A DNA stretch of 64,000 nucleotides, taken from assembly GCA_016703665.1 (NCBI GenBank), contig JADJBS010000020.1, forward strand, positions 372,001-436,000. The letters run 5' to 3'. The notes under the pieces were generated by a model that was given only the letters and a program-made list of their open reading frames with translations, did not search any database and was not told the DNA's origin. The stretch's first letter is position 1. Every line of letters starts with the position of its first letter. This document shows, one piece after another, positions 27,198 through 36,518 of this stretch. The translations under genes and the position numbers were made by a program. Source of the DNA: Candidatus Defluviibacillus avedoerensis (GTDB lineage: Bacteria > Pseudomonadota > Gammaproteobacteria > Burkholderiales > Burkholderiaceae_C).

Positions 27198-27677
27198 GTG
27201 ACCGAACCTCAAGAAAAAATCCAGGAACCTCGCCTCTGGCGTGACAACGGCTGGACCGCACAGGTCATCAAGAACGACGATGACGACGGCTGGGCCGTGG
27301 CGATGTTCAAAGAGGGCGAATCCGAACCCGCCCTGGTGGGACCCTGGACCATGGGGCGCGACAAAAAGAACCCCAAGCCGTTGGACGTCAACGCCTTCAA
27401 CACCTTGGTCAAAACCGCAAGCGAATTTGTGCGACGTAGCGAGCAGCAATTGCATGCCGAGTTGCATCAGCGCATCACCGTGACGGTGGGCACCGGCCGC
27501 GTGACCGTGTCGCTGGACATCGTGCCCGACGAAGAAAACCCTTACGCCACGCTGAGTGCGGTGGATGACTTTGGCGACAGCATGGCCGATGTGCGCGTGG
27601 CGTCCAATTTCAAGCTCAACCGCGCCAGCGCGATTGCCTGGGTAGAGGGTGGTTGCCAAAAACCACGAGAACATTAA
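27198..27677 (+). CDS. Conserved hypothetical protein (159 aa)
   Basis: Begins at a GTG (MTEPQEKIQEPRLWRDNGWT). A soluble, acidic protein with blocks I associate with a Burkholderiales-specific hypothetical family: VIKNDDDDGWAVAM, GPWTMGRDKKNPKPLD and NTLVKTASEFVRR. No catalytic motif or membrane segment. Divergent from lolC with 174 bases between the starts. That gap shows no clear regulatory repeat. Followed closely by a toxin-antitoxin promoter. Confidence 0.85.
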   Translation: MTEPQEKIQEPRLWRDNGWTAQVIKNDDDDGWAVAMFKEGESEPALVGPWTMGRDKKNPKPLDVNAFNTLVKTASEFVRRSEQQLHAELHQRITVTVGTGRVTVSLDIVPDEENPYATLSAVDDFGDSMADVRVASNFKLNRASAIAWVEGGCQKPREH

Positions 27678-27700
27678 AATGTACGATATTATGTACATTT
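27677..27700 (+). promoter_or_regulatory. YefM-type toxin-antitoxin operator
   Basis: Perfect 8-bp arms AAATGTAC (27677-27684) and GTACATTT (27693-27700) around an 8-base AT-rich spacer. Within it are TGTACG (27680) and TGTACA (27692), exactly 12 bases apart. The TGTACA core repeated at 12-base spacing is the described geometry of the yefM-yoeB operator. It sits 13 bases before the antitoxin start. Direct sequence observation; the regulatory role is inferred from that precedent. Confidence 0.7.
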
Positions 27701-27712
27701 AAGGAGCTTTTC

Positions 27713-28012
27713 ATGGCATTCATGGTCAGTGACGTGATTCCCCTGTCGCATGCCAGGGCCCATTTGTCCGAACTGGCCGACCAAGCCAAAGCAGGCGCCG
27801 AGAAGATCGTCACCAAGAATGGCGAAAGCTATGTCGCACTGATAGACGCCCAGCGCTTGGACTATTACCACCAGCTAGAGCGCGCCCGCATCCACCTGCT
27901 GATGCTGGACGATGCCAAACTTGGCCTTGCTGATGTGGCCGCTGGCCGGGTGAGCCCCGCCAGAGCCAGCCTGCAAGCGTTGAAGGCGAAGCGAGCCACC
28001 TCACCGATCTGA
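27713..28012 (+). CDS. Type II antitoxin, Phd/YefM family
   Basis: 99 residues from the ATG at 27713, with AAGGAGC 5 bases upstream. The N-terminal DNA-binding part (VIPLSHARAHLSELADQAK...VTKNGESYVALIDA) is the Phd/YefM fold, and the C-terminal tail (about 55-99) is the toxin-binding region. It should repress its own promoter through the TGTACA sites just upstream, and neutralise the toxin encoded 9 bases downstream. Confidence 0.93.
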   Translation: MAFMVSDVIPLSHARAHLSELADQAKAGAEKIVTKNGESYVALIDAQRLDYYHQLERARIHLLMLDDAKLGLADVAAGRVSPARASLQALKAKRATSPI

Positions 28013-28020
28013 GTGGTGGC

Positions 28021-28407
28021 ATGAACTTAGCCACCGTTCACTTCACGGCTAACTTTGAAGCCAACCTGTCAGCGATTGAAGCCTTCTGGGCAGACAACGC
28101 CTGGCCTGCTGGCTTGGACAAACTGCTGGATGAACTGACAGACACCACTGTGCCCAACCTGGAGCGCTTTCCCCAAATGGGACGCAACTTTTTGCAACAG
28201 CGCCGCCCCACCTCCGTCGAAGCACTTACCCGGCAAGAAGCACTACAACAGCAGCTCGCACAGATAGCGGCGCAAGCCGAGTTGCGCGAATACCTGATGC
28301 AGGACTATCTGGTTTTGTACGCCTTGGTGCGAGACGATGTTTACCTGCTGTCTGTCCGCCACCACAAGCAACTGAGTTTTGATTTTGCACAGCACGGTGG
28401 AAGCTGA
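28021..28407 (+). CDS. Type II toxin, RelE/ParE family
   Basis: 128 residues of the RelE/ParE superfamily. N-terminal VHFTANFEANLSAIEAFW and C-terminal YLVLYALVRDDVYLLSVRHHKQL match the fold, with the basic HHKQ near the end. It is about 30 residues longer than usual because of an Ala/Gln-rich helical insert (about 60-95). The choice between ribosome-dependent RNase (RelE/YoeB) and gyrase poison (ParE) cannot be made from sequence. Paired with the antitoxin just upstream. Confidence 0.9.
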   Translation: MNLATVHFTANFEANLSAIEAFWADNAWPAGLDKLLDELTDTTVPNLERFPQMGRNFLQQRRPTSVEALTRQEALQQQLAQIAAQAELREYLMQDYLVLYALVRDDVYLLSVRHHKQLSFDFAQHGGS

Positions 28408-28411
28408 CCTC

Positions 28412-29338
28412 ATGTCCAAACCCGTCATGCCTGCACCGCTTCACCTCATCATCCCTGCTGCCACGCAGCTCGAAACCGGGCAACTCCCCGCCCACTTGGC
28501 AGCCCTTTTGCGCCTGCTGAAACCCACCCAACGTATCGATTGCGATGACGACTGCCCCGCCATGCCCTGCGAGCTGGCACTGGCACGCCTGAATCAGCTG
28601 CCCGGCACACCGGGCTTTACCCCCTGGGCCGCGTTTGAATCGGGCACCATGGGTGAGCCCTGCGCCTGGGTGAATCTCAGCCATTGGCAGATCGGCATGG
28701 GCGCGGTGACCATGACAGCGCCTGAAGCCCTGTCGCTGGACGAGGCCACCACGCAGCAATTCATGGCGGCCATGGCACCCTACTTTGCCGAAGACGGCAT
28801 CACGCTCGCCTATTGGCAGCCTGGCGTGTTGCTGGCCAAGGGCGAAACCTTTCGCAGCCTTCGCTGCGTATCGATTGAGCGCGTGGTCGGCCAAAACATC
28901 CGCGACTGGCAAGCCCTGGGTGGCACGCCGGAAGAATCCAAACTGCGCCGCCTGCAAAACGAAATGCAGATGCTGCTGTACACCCTGCCTGCCAATGACG
29001 AGCGCGAAGCCAAAGGCCTGCCGCCCATCAACTCCTTCTGGGTGACTGGCGCAGGCGTGCTGGACGCAGCCAAACCATCCGCCGCTGGCGTGCAAGTTGA
29101 AACCCGCCTGCGCTTGGCCGGGGCAGACCCCGTTGCACGCGCCAAAGCCTGGGCAGAAGTGGATGCCGACGCTTGCCACCGCTTGGCGGATCAAGTGCGC
29201 AGTGGAATGCCAGCCAGCTTGACGCTGTGTGGCGACCGCGCTGCGCAAACCTTTGAACTGGTCAAACAGAGCTTCGCACAGAAAATTATGAATAAATTTA
29301 GCCATTCCGGCATATCAGTAATCATTAGTTCGCTATGA
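28412..29338 (+). CDS. RpfE-like / phosphoglycerate mutase-annotated protein next to recJ
   Basis: 308 residues from the ATG at 28412 (MSKPVMPAPLHLIIPAA). It resembles the RpfE family, often annotated as cofactor-independent phosphoglycerate mutase-like, which also lies beside recJ in Xanthomonas. Recognisable blocks: WVNLSHWQIGMGAVTM, ALSLDEATTQQFM and INSFWVTGAGVLD. No metal-binding set of a true phosphoglycerate mutase is visible, and the molecular function is unknown. The last codons overlap the recJ start (ATGA). The final 20 or so residues (MNKFSHSGISVIISSL) are AT-richer than the rest and may be an extension. Confidence 0.82.
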   Translation: MSKPVMPAPLHLIIPAATQLETGQLPAHLAALLRLLKPTQRIDCDDDCPAMPCELALARLNQLPGTPGFTPWAAFESGTMGEPCAWVNLSHWQIGMGAVTMTAPEALSLDEATTQQFMAAMAPYFAEDGITLAYWQPGVLLAKGETFRSLRCVSIERVVGQNIRDWQALGGTPEESKLRRLQNEMQMLLYTLPANDEREAKGLPPINSFWVTGAGVLDAAKPSAAGVQVETRLRLAGADPVARAKAWAEVDADACHRLADQVRSGMPASLTLCGDRAAQTFELVKQSFAQKIMNKFSHSGISVIISSL

Positions 29339-31058
29339 AAATTGAAGTAAGAGATGTGCCTCCCCGTGCCGTTTGGGCGCTGGAACAGGCTGGCGTACAC
29401 CCGTTGCTGGCACGCCTGTTCGCCTCGCGTGGCGTCGCCCACCGAGACGAACTGGATGAAGGCCTGGCCAAGTTGTTGCCGCCCACGCAACTGCTGCACA
29501 CCGATGCCGCCGCCCGCCTGCTGGCGGATGCCATCGCTGCCAACCTAAAGCTATGCATCGTGGCCGACTACGACTGCGACGGCGCCACCGCCTGCGCCGT
29601 GGCCGTGCGCGGCCTGCGCCTGCTGGGCGCACAGCATGTCAGCTACCTGGTGCCCGACCGCGTGGTGGATGGCTACGGCCTGACCGCCCCGATTGCCCAG
29701 CGCGTGAAAGACAGCGGCGCCGATGTATTGATCACCGTGGACAACGGCATTGCCAGCATCGAAGGCGTGGCGCATGCCAAGGCGCTGGGCCTGCAGGTGC
29801 TGGTGACGGATCACCACCTGCCCGGCCTGTTTGACGGCAACATCTTTTTGCCCGATGCCGATGTCATCGTCAACCCCAACCAGCCCGGTTGCCCGTTCGA
29901 GAGCAAGAGCATGGCAGGTGTGGGCGTGATGTTTTATGTGCTGCTGGCCTTGCGGGCCGAGCTGTGCGCGCGAGGTACTTTCAGTGCAGCAGAGCAACCC
30001 AAACTTGACGCCCTATTGCCCCTTGTGGCGCTAGGCACCGTGGCCGATGTGGTCAAGCTGGACGCCAACAACCGCCGGCTGGTCGCCCAAGGCCTCAAGC
30101 GCGTGCGCGCCGGTGCATTGCCCGCAGGCATGGCGGCGCTGTTCACGGCGGCAGGCCGCAAGGCCAATGCCGTCACCACCTTTGATTTTGGTTTTGCCCT
30201 GGGGCCGCGCATCAACGCCGCCGGGCGCCTGTCTGACATGACGCTGGGCATTGAATGCCTGCTGACCGACGACACAGCGCGCGCTGCCAACTTGGCCAAA
30301 CAGCTCGACACCATCAACCGCGAACGCCGCGAGATCGAAGGCGACATGCGCGAGCAAGCCTTCGCCATCGCTGAGGGCCTGTTTGACGAAGGTGACGAGC
30401 CGCCTCCTGCCATCAGCGTGTTTGATCCAGACTTTCATGAAGGCGTGGTCGGCATTGTGGCCAGCCGCATCAAGGACAAATTGCATCGCCCCACCTTTGT
30501 GTTTGCCGCCAGCGCCGCGCCGGGCAAAGAGCATGAGCTGAAAGGCTCAGGCCGCTCCATCCCCGGCTTTCATCTGCGCGACGCGCTGGACATGGTGGCC
30601 AAGCGCCACCCCGGCGTGCTGCTGCGCTTTGGCGGCCACGCGATGGCTGCGGGCTGCACCATTGCCGAAGACAACTTTGACACCTTTGAGGCCGCCCTCG
30701 CCCAGGTCGCCCAGGAATGGCTGACCGCCGCCACACTCGCGCGTCGCCTGGAAACCGATGGCCCCTTGGCCACCGAATACCGCCGCGTGGACCTGGTCGA
30801 CACCCTGCACAAAGAGGTATGGGGCCAAGGCTTTGCACCACCCGTTTTCAGCGAAGAGGTGGAAGTCTTGTCGCAGCGCCTGGTCGGCGAAAAGCATTTG
30901 TCGCTCAAGCTCAAGCACCAGAGCCAGCCGGTGGACGGCATCTGGTTTGGTCACACCGCCCCCTGCCAGCACGCGTCAAACTCGCCTTTCGCCTGGATGC
31001 GGAAGAATAGCAGGGTCAGCGCAAGGTCAAGTTTCTGATTGAAGGAGCCGAGCTGTGA
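29335..31058 (+). CDS. recJ: Single-stranded-DNA exonuclease RecJ, 3' end disrupted
   Basis: 5'-3' exonuclease of recombination and mismatch repair. The DHH domain motifs are clear: VADYDCDGATA, VDNGIASIEG, TDHHLPG and PLVALGTVADV. The DHHA1 region contains GRSIPGFHLRDALD and FGGHAMAAGCTI. Near the end a run of C at 30958-30963 is one base short, which diverts the frame after FGHTAP to a stop at 31036. In the restored frame (LPARVKLAFRLDAEE) an in-frame TAG stands at 31008 where Trp is expected, followed by QGQRKVKFLIEGAEL to 31058. As read, only about the last 30 residues are lost or altered, so the catalytic domains are intact. Confidence 0.9.
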
Positions 31059-32020
31059 GTGTCGCCAGCGGGCATCTGCCAAGCCCACGCCTTAACCTGC
31101 ACAACTCCCCCGTCACCCTGCGCCAGATGCGCGCCTTTGTGGCTGTGGCGCAGGACGGCAGCATCACCCAGGCCGCCAAGCGTTTGCACCTGACCACCTC
31201 TGCGCTGTCGATGCTTGTCAGCAGCCTCGAGGGCGAACTGGGCGTGCGCCTGTTCGAGCGCACCACCCGCCGCCTGGTGCTGACCGCATCAGGCACCGAA
31301 CTGCTGCCTGCGATTCAAAGCGTATTTGAGAAGCTGGACGATGCGTTTGAAGGCCTGCGCCAATCATCCGACCGCCGCAGCGGCCGCTTGTCACTGGCCA
31401 CCTCCCCCCTGCTCGCCGCCACGCTGGTGCCATCGCTGCTCGCCAGTTTCTTGAAAGACCACGCTGCCGTGCGGGTGGAGCTGCTTGACCTGCCCGTCAA
31501 CGCCATCGCAGAAGCAGTGCGCAGCGGCCAGGTGGACTTTGGCGTGTGCACCGCCGACGCCGATGTGCCCGACTTGGTGTCCACCTTGATGTACCAGGAC
31601 AGCCTCATGCTCGCCTGCCTGCCCAGCCACCCGCTTGCCGCCCAGCGCGAGGTGCGCTGGACCGATCTGGTCGGTGAAAAACTGGCACTGCTGATGCGGG
31701 GCACAGGGCTGAGATCCTTGGTCGAACAAGGCTTTGCCGCGCACAGTGAAAGCATTGAGCCCGCGTTTGAGGTGTCCCAAGTGACCACCGCCGTCGGTCT
31801 GGTAGAAGCTGGTTTGGCAGTGTCCATCTTGCCGTCCTACGCACTCGCCAGCGCGCGCAGCGTCGGCGTGGTGCAAGTGCCTTTGGTGGACCCCGTGGTA
31901 GACCGCAACATCGTCGCGCTAACTGCACCGCAGCGCAAATTGACCCAGGCGAGTGCGGCGTTCTTGGGCCATTTCACCATCAGAATGGGAGAGCTGGCGA
32001 AAACGAAGTCCATGGTCTGA
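31055..32020 (+). CDS. LysR-family transcriptional regulator
   Basis: 321 residues starting at a GTG that overlaps the restored recJ stop (GTGA). Winged helix-turn-helix at about 20-80 (LRQMRAFVAVAQDGSITQAA, then LHLTTSALSMLVSSLEGELG), followed by the two-lobed effector-binding domain. The effector is unknown. It is not next to an obvious target; the aromatic catabolic operon on the opposite strand ends 3.8 kb away, and control of it is only a possibility. The 192-base gap that follows shows no feature I can name and should hold the promoter of the hybrid kinase. Confidence 0.92.
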   Translation: MSVASGHLPSPRLNLHNSPVTLRQMRAFVAVAQDGSITQAAKRLHLTTSALSMLVSSLEGELGVRLFERTTRRLVLTASGTELLPAIQSVFEKLDDAFEGLRQSSDRRSGRLSLATSPLLAATLVPSLLASFLKDHAAVRVELLDLPVNAIAEAVRSGQVDFGVCTADADVPDLVSTLMYQDSLMLACLPSHPLAAQREVRWTDLVGEKLALLMRGTGLRSLVEQGFAAHSESIEPAFEVSQVTTAVGLVEAGLAVSILPSYALASARSVGVVQVPLVDPVVDRNIVALTAPQRKLTQASAAFLGHFTIRMGELAKTKSMV

Positions 32021-32212
32021 TCGAACATGTCGCGTGTTAGTCGAGACCCTAGTTGACTTCTCGTGAAATGGAAAGCCCATTGGCATGGCTTGGGGCCTTC
32101 GTGGCAAGCGTTTGCAAGGTTCGATACACCCGCACCTCTGTAGGGAATAGGGATTCCGCAAACGACGAAGCGTGCGGTTTATCACGATAATGCGGGCCAA
32201 CAAAGCTCACTT

Positions 32213-34804
32213 ATGCTGATGTCACCGTCATCGCCAGCCGTTTTGCCCTTCAGCGCGCTGGCTGCGTTGGAGTGGACTGACACACCCATGTGGGTGTTTG
32301 ACCTGAATGCCCGGTGTATGCGCTGGGCAAACCCCGCAGGACTGGTTTTCTGGAACGCGGGTTCGTTGGACGAGTTTCTGTCGCGCGACTTCTCCGCTCT
32401 TTCGCAAAGCACCATTTTTCGGAATCAGGCCCAGATGGAGGAGCACGCCAAAGGGCATTGCGGGCGCGACCAGTGGACCGTCTACCCGCTGGGACAACCC
32501 ACCACCTTGAACGCCCACACCATCGGCATTGAGCTTGCTGACGGCAGCCTGGCCATTCTGTACGAAGCATCGCAAGCACCTACCATGCCGCACCCATCTG
32601 CTATCCGGGGGGTGGAGGCGGTGCAGCAAACTTCAGTAGTCATCGGCCTGTACAGGCTGGCCAACGGCCACGCTGTCATGCTGAATCCACCGGGTGTGCA
32701 CAGCTTCGGCATCATTGACGAGTCATCTGAGCGCAATGATTTCGCTGCCCTGTTTGTTGACCAGGCCATGGTCGAAACGGCACTGAACCAGGTTCGCATC
32801 AAGCAACGCTACGTAGTTGAGGCCAAGCTGGCCACGCTGGAGGGCCCTTGCTGGTTCAGCCTGGACGTGCGGCCAGTGCTGGACCCAGTGACGGGTGAGC
32901 AGATGCTTCAGGTCAATGCACAGGACATCAGCCAGCGCAAGCAGGCCGAGGCCGAGAGCCAGCGTGTTTCGCAGCTGCTGCGTGCGGCGATTGACACGGT
33001 AGGCGAAGCCTTTGTGATCTATGACGCTGATGACAGATTGGTATTCTTCAACGAGAGATACCGCACTTTGTATGCCTCGTCAAGCGACCTGATCGTGGAG
33101 GGCGCCCGCTTTGAAGACATCATTCGCGGTGGGGCGCAGAGAGGCCAGTACCGTGAGGCAGAAGGTCGGGTTGACGAGTGGGTTGCTGAGCGGATGCGCG
33201 CCCACCGGGCCGGGAACATCAACCTGGTGCAGCACCTGGATGATGGCAGGACATTGCGCGTGATTGAGCGAAAGATGCCTGACGGACAGACGGTTGGGTT
33301 TCGCATTGACATCACCGAACTGATTCATGCCAAAGAAGTGGCAGAAGCGGCCAACATTGCAAAAAGCCGCTTTCTGGCCACCATGAGCCACGAGATACGA
33401 ACCCCGATGAACGGCATTCTGGGGATGGCACAGCTACTGCTGCTATCAGACCTGCCGGAGAGGGTACGAAACGAATACACACGCACCATTTTGTCGAGCG
33501 GACAAACACTGCTGACTGTGCTGAACGACATTCTGGATCTGTCAAAAATCGAGTCCGGCAAGCTCCAGCTGGAGGAGTCGGCTTTCTCACCAGAGAACTT
33601 GCTTCAGGAGACCCGCAACCTGTTCGCAGGCGCGGGGCTGGCCAAAGGTATCCTGGTGGACATCGCTTGGGACGGTGCCGCCCACCAGCGCTTCTGGGGA
33701 GATGCCCAGCGACTGCGCCAGATGCTCTCCAACCTCGTGGGCAATGCCATCAAATTTACCCCCAGCGGCCGGGTGAAAATTGACGCCAAAGAAATCACCA
33801 GCGAAGGCAAACCCAGCTTGCTGGAGTTTGCGGTGAGCGATACGGGAATTGGTGTTCCAGCCAGCAAAATTGATCTGCTTTTCAAACCATTTTCTCAAGC
33901 GGACAATTCCATCACACGTGAATATGGTGGGTCTGGCCTGGGCTTGTCCATCGTGAGCAGTCTGGCGAAATCCATGGGCGGGGATGTCGGGGTCAGCAGC
34001 GAATTTGGCAAAGGTTCCCGATTTTGGTTTCGGGTGCCCGCACGCGGGGTGGGTGCGGGGAATGTCATCTGTCCATCTGAGCAACTTGGCGATGACCCTT
34101 CGATCTCCCCACGTGTGCGCGGGACTGTCCTGGTGGTGGAGGACAACCCAGTCAACAGCCAAGTGATTCAGTTGATGCTGAAAAAACTGGGGCTGAGCGT
34201 GTCTGCCGTTCATGACGGTCTGCTGGCGGTGAACGCCATGACGCAGCAGCCCCCTGGGGACAACAAGCGCCCTGCCCCAAGACCGGACCTGGTGTTGATG
34301 GATCTGCACATGCCTGTGATGGACGGGTACACCGCCACAGCGAAAATTCGGCAGTGGGAGACCGAAAACCAATTACCACGTGTGCCTATCGTCGCCTTGA
34401 CGGCCGATGCCTTTGAAGAAGACCGCCTGCATTGCCTTGAGGTAGGCATGGATGATTTTCTGGTCAAACCGGTTGATATCGCCATCCTGAGGCAGGCACT
34501 CGCCAAGTGGCTGCGCGCCGGTTCGCAAATGCAGCCGCCAGGCCAAAATGAACCACTTCATCCATTGGACGTTGACACATTTGCCAGACTGACCGAAGAA
34601 ATCTTGCCCTTGCTTGAGGAAAACAAATTTGCCGCCATTGCTTGCTTTCTAAAGCTGGAAAACCTGGTCGCCCAAACGCATCTGGCGAAAGACATAGAGG
34701 CCCTGAAGGTACCGCTGCAGGATATGCAGTTCAATCTCGTGCTGAGGCGCTTGAAGGATATCGTCCGGGTAGCAGCAACGCATCACCCGGCGGTGACACC
34801 ATGA
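32213..34804 (+). CDS. Hybrid sensor histidine kinase with PAS domains and receiver
   Basis: 863 residues with no membrane segment. Three PAS-like regions (about 15-130, 135-250, 255-370), a HisKA helix with FLATMSHEIRTPMNGILGMA (phosphoacceptor His), a HATPase with the glycine box GGSGLGLSIVSSLAKSMGG, and a C-terminal REC domain (VLVVEDNPVNSQ; phosphoacceptor in LVLMDLHMPVMDG). The last 90 residues after the receiver are helical and may be an Hpt-like tail without an obvious His motif. The stop overlaps the start of the REC-GGDEF gene (ATGA), so phosphotransfer to that regulator is expected. Confidence 0.94.
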   Translation: MLMSPSSPAVLPFSALAALEWTDTPMWVFDLNARCMRWANPAGLVFWNAGSLDEFLSRDFSALSQSTIFRNQAQMEEHAKGHCGRDQWTVYPLGQPTTLNAHTIGIELADGSLAILYEASQAPTMPHPSAIRGVEAVQQTSVVIGLYRLANGHAVMLNPPGVHSFGIIDESSERNDFAALFVDQAMVETALNQVRIKQRYVVEAKLATLEGPCWFSLDVRPVLDPVTGEQMLQVNAQDISQRKQAEAESQRVSQLLRAAIDTVGEAFVIYDADDRLVFFNERYRTLYASSSDLIVEGARFEDIIRGGAQRGQYREAEGRVDEWVAERMRAHRAGNINLVQHLDDGRTLRVIERKMPDGQTVGFRIDITELIHAKEVAEAANIAKSRFLATMSHEIRTPMNGILGMAQLLLLSDLPERVRNEYTRTILSSGQTLLTVLNDILDLSKIESGKLQLEESAFSPENLLQETRNLFAGAGLAKGILVDIAWDGAAHQRFWGDAQRLRQMLSNLVGNAIKFTPSGRVKIDAKEITSEGKPSLLEFAVSDTGIGVPASKIDLLFKPFSQADNSITREYGGSGLGLSIVSSLAKSMGGDVGVSSEFGKGSRFWFRVPARGVGAGNVICPSEQLGDDPSISPRVRGTVLVVEDNPVNSQVIQLMLKKLGLSVSAVHDGLLAVNAMTQQPPGDNKRPAPRPDLVLMDLHMPVMDGYTATAKIRQWETENQLPRVPIVALTADAFEEDRLHCLEVGMDDFLVKPVDIAILRQALAKWLRAGSQMQPPGQNEPLHPLDVDTFARLTEEILPLLEENKFAAIACFLKLENLVAQTHLAKDIEALKVPLQDMQFNLVLRRLKDIVRVAATHHPAVTP

Positions 34805-35811
34805 CACTTGATCGAATCCGAATCCTCGCCATCGACGATGTTCCCGCCAACCTGCACACGCTGGGCGCAGCGCTGGAGGGAGAGTTTGAATTGCAGATTG
34901 CAACGTCTGGCCCTGCCGGCATAGCACTGGCGTTGAAGAATCCACCTGACCTGATACTGCTCGACGTGATGATGCCGGAGGTCGATGGCTTCGAGACCTT
35001 CAGGCGGATGGCGGCGCTACCGACGCTCAAACACATTCCGGTCGTTTTTGTGACGGCTTTGACTGATGCAGACTCGGAAGCAACGGGACTGTCGCTGGGG
35101 GGAGTTGACTACATCACCAAACCGATCAACGTCACCATCGCCCGCCACCGGATACGCAATCTTGTGGAGCGGGAGCAACTGCGAAAACAGCTGGAAGTTC
35201 AGCGTGACCAACTGGCCCTGGAGGTTGCCCGAAGAACAAAGTCTGAAGAGCGGATACGTGAAATGGCTTTTCATGACGAACTGACGGGGCTTCCGAATCG
35301 GCGAATGCTCAATGATCGACTGACCCAAGCGATCGCCTTGAGTAAACGAAATGGCCTCTACAGCGCATTGATGTTTCTGGACCTCGACAATTTCAAAGTT
35401 CTCAACGACACGCATGGGCACGAGGTAGGCGACCTGCTGTTGATTGAGGTATCGAAACGACTGACCGACTGTGTGCGTGCCACGGACACCGTTGCCCGGA
35501 TTGGTGGTGACGAATTTGTGGTGATGCTGGGTGAACTGGATGCCGACAAGGCTGCATCCATGACGCAAGCATGGAGCGTTGCAGAAAAAATCCGTATCCA
35601 CCTGGAAGCGCCGTATGCGTTGACCGTTGCGGGGGAAGGGGAAGAAAACCACACGGTACTGCACCGCTGCAGTGCCAGTATTGGGGTCGTCGTTTTCATG
35701 GACAACAAGAGCAGCAAACACGAGCTGCTGAAATGGGCCGACTCGACCATGTACCGGGCCAAGCAGGACGGTAGAAACCGGGTACGTTTCTTTGGCGAAG
35801 ACCTTGGTTAA
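34801..35811 (+). CDS. Response regulator with GGDEF domain (diguanylate cyclase)
   Basis: 336 residues. REC domain with acidic pocket IDDVPAN and phosphoacceptor in LILLDVMMPEVDG. A short coiled linker, then GGDEF with the intact RIGGDEF motif and an RxxD inhibitory site (RATD) five residues ahead, so an active, feedback-inhibited c-di-GMP synthase of WspR/PleD type is expected. Coupled to the hybrid kinase by ATGA. Its 3' end overlaps the convergent livF by 4 bases. Confidence 0.95.
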   Translation: MTLDRIRILAIDDVPANLHTLGAALEGEFELQIATSGPAGIALALKNPPDLILLDVMMPEVDGFETFRRMAALPTLKHIPVVFVTALTDADSEATGLSLGGVDYITKPINVTIARHRIRNLVEREQLRKQLEVQRDQLALEVARRTKSEERIREMAFHDELTGLPNRRMLNDRLTQAIALSKRNGLYSALMFLDLDNFKVLNDTHGHEVGDLLLIEVSKRLTDCVRATDTVARIGGDEFVVMLGELDADKAASMTQAWSVAEKIRIHLEAPYALTVAGEGEENHTVLHRCSASIGVVVFMDNKSSKHELLKWADSTMYRAKQDGRNRVRFFGEDLG

Positions 35812-36518
35812 ACGCCCAGGGTTTCGTGCAAGACCTCAGGCGCAGCCCGCAAACTCTCGGTGCTGCCCTGCCAAACGGTGCGCCCTTTTTCCAGGATGTT
35901 GTGGGTATCGGCCAGCCGCATCAGTGGGCCGATGTTTTTATCGATGATCAGCACAGAAATGCCTGTGCTGCGCAGCGACTCCAGGCAATGCCAGATCTCG
36001 GCGCGCACCAGCGGTGCCAGTCCCTCGGTGGCCTCGTCGAGCACCAGCAGGCGCGGGTTGGTCATCAGCGCGCGGCCTATGGCCAGCATTTGCTGTTCGC
36101 CCCCCGACAGGTTGCAGCCCAGGTTGCCTGCACGCTCTTTGAGGCGCGGAAACAAGCCATAGACGCGCTCTAGCGTCCACGGGTCTTTTTGGTCCAGGCG
36201 GTTGTGGGCGGTGGCTACCAGATTCTCAAACACCGTGAGGTTAGGGAACACCTGGCGTTGTTCAGGTACAAGGCCCAGACCTAACCTAGCCACGCGGTAC
36301 GACGGCCATCCGGTCACGTTCTGCCCTGCAAAATGGATTTGCCCCGCGCGCGACGCACGGATGCCGCAGGCGGCGGTCACGGTAGTGGTCTTACCCATGC
36401 CGTTGCGACCCAGCAGCGTAGCGAATTCGCCCTGGGCGATGCTCAGCGTCGCGCCAAACAAAGCTTGCGCGTCGCCGTAGAAGACCTCCAGGTCAGTAAC
36501 AGTCAGGATGTTTTTCAT
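35808..36518 (-). CDS. livF: Branched-chain amino acid-type ABC transporter ATPase LivF
   Basis: 236 residues with Walker A LLGRNGMGKTT, signature LSGGEQQMLAIGRAL and Walker B LLVLDEATEGLAP. The final ATGA-coupled gene of the liv block. In this family LivF and LivG form the ATPase pair energising HAAT-type uptake. By context the substrate is probably an aromatic or heterocyclic acid and not an amino acid. Confidence 0.93.
   Translation of the reverse strand: MKNILTVTDLEVFYGDAQALFGATLSIAQGEFATLLGRNGMGKTTTVTAACGIRASRAGQIHFAGQNVTGWPSYRVARLGLGLVPEQRQVFPNLTVFENLVATAHNRLDQKDPWTLERVYGLFPRLKERAGNLGCNLSGGEQQMLAIGRALMTNPRLLVLDEATEGLAPLVRAEIWHCLESLRSTGISVLIIDKNIGPLMRLADTHNILEKGRTVWQGSTESLRAAPEVLHETLGV

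Noticed and set aside
27024..27698. Upstream extension of the lolC frame to 646 residues
   Set aside because: The extension is antisense to the 27198-27677 gene and unrelated to LolC. The normal LolC N-terminus begins at the ATG 27023.
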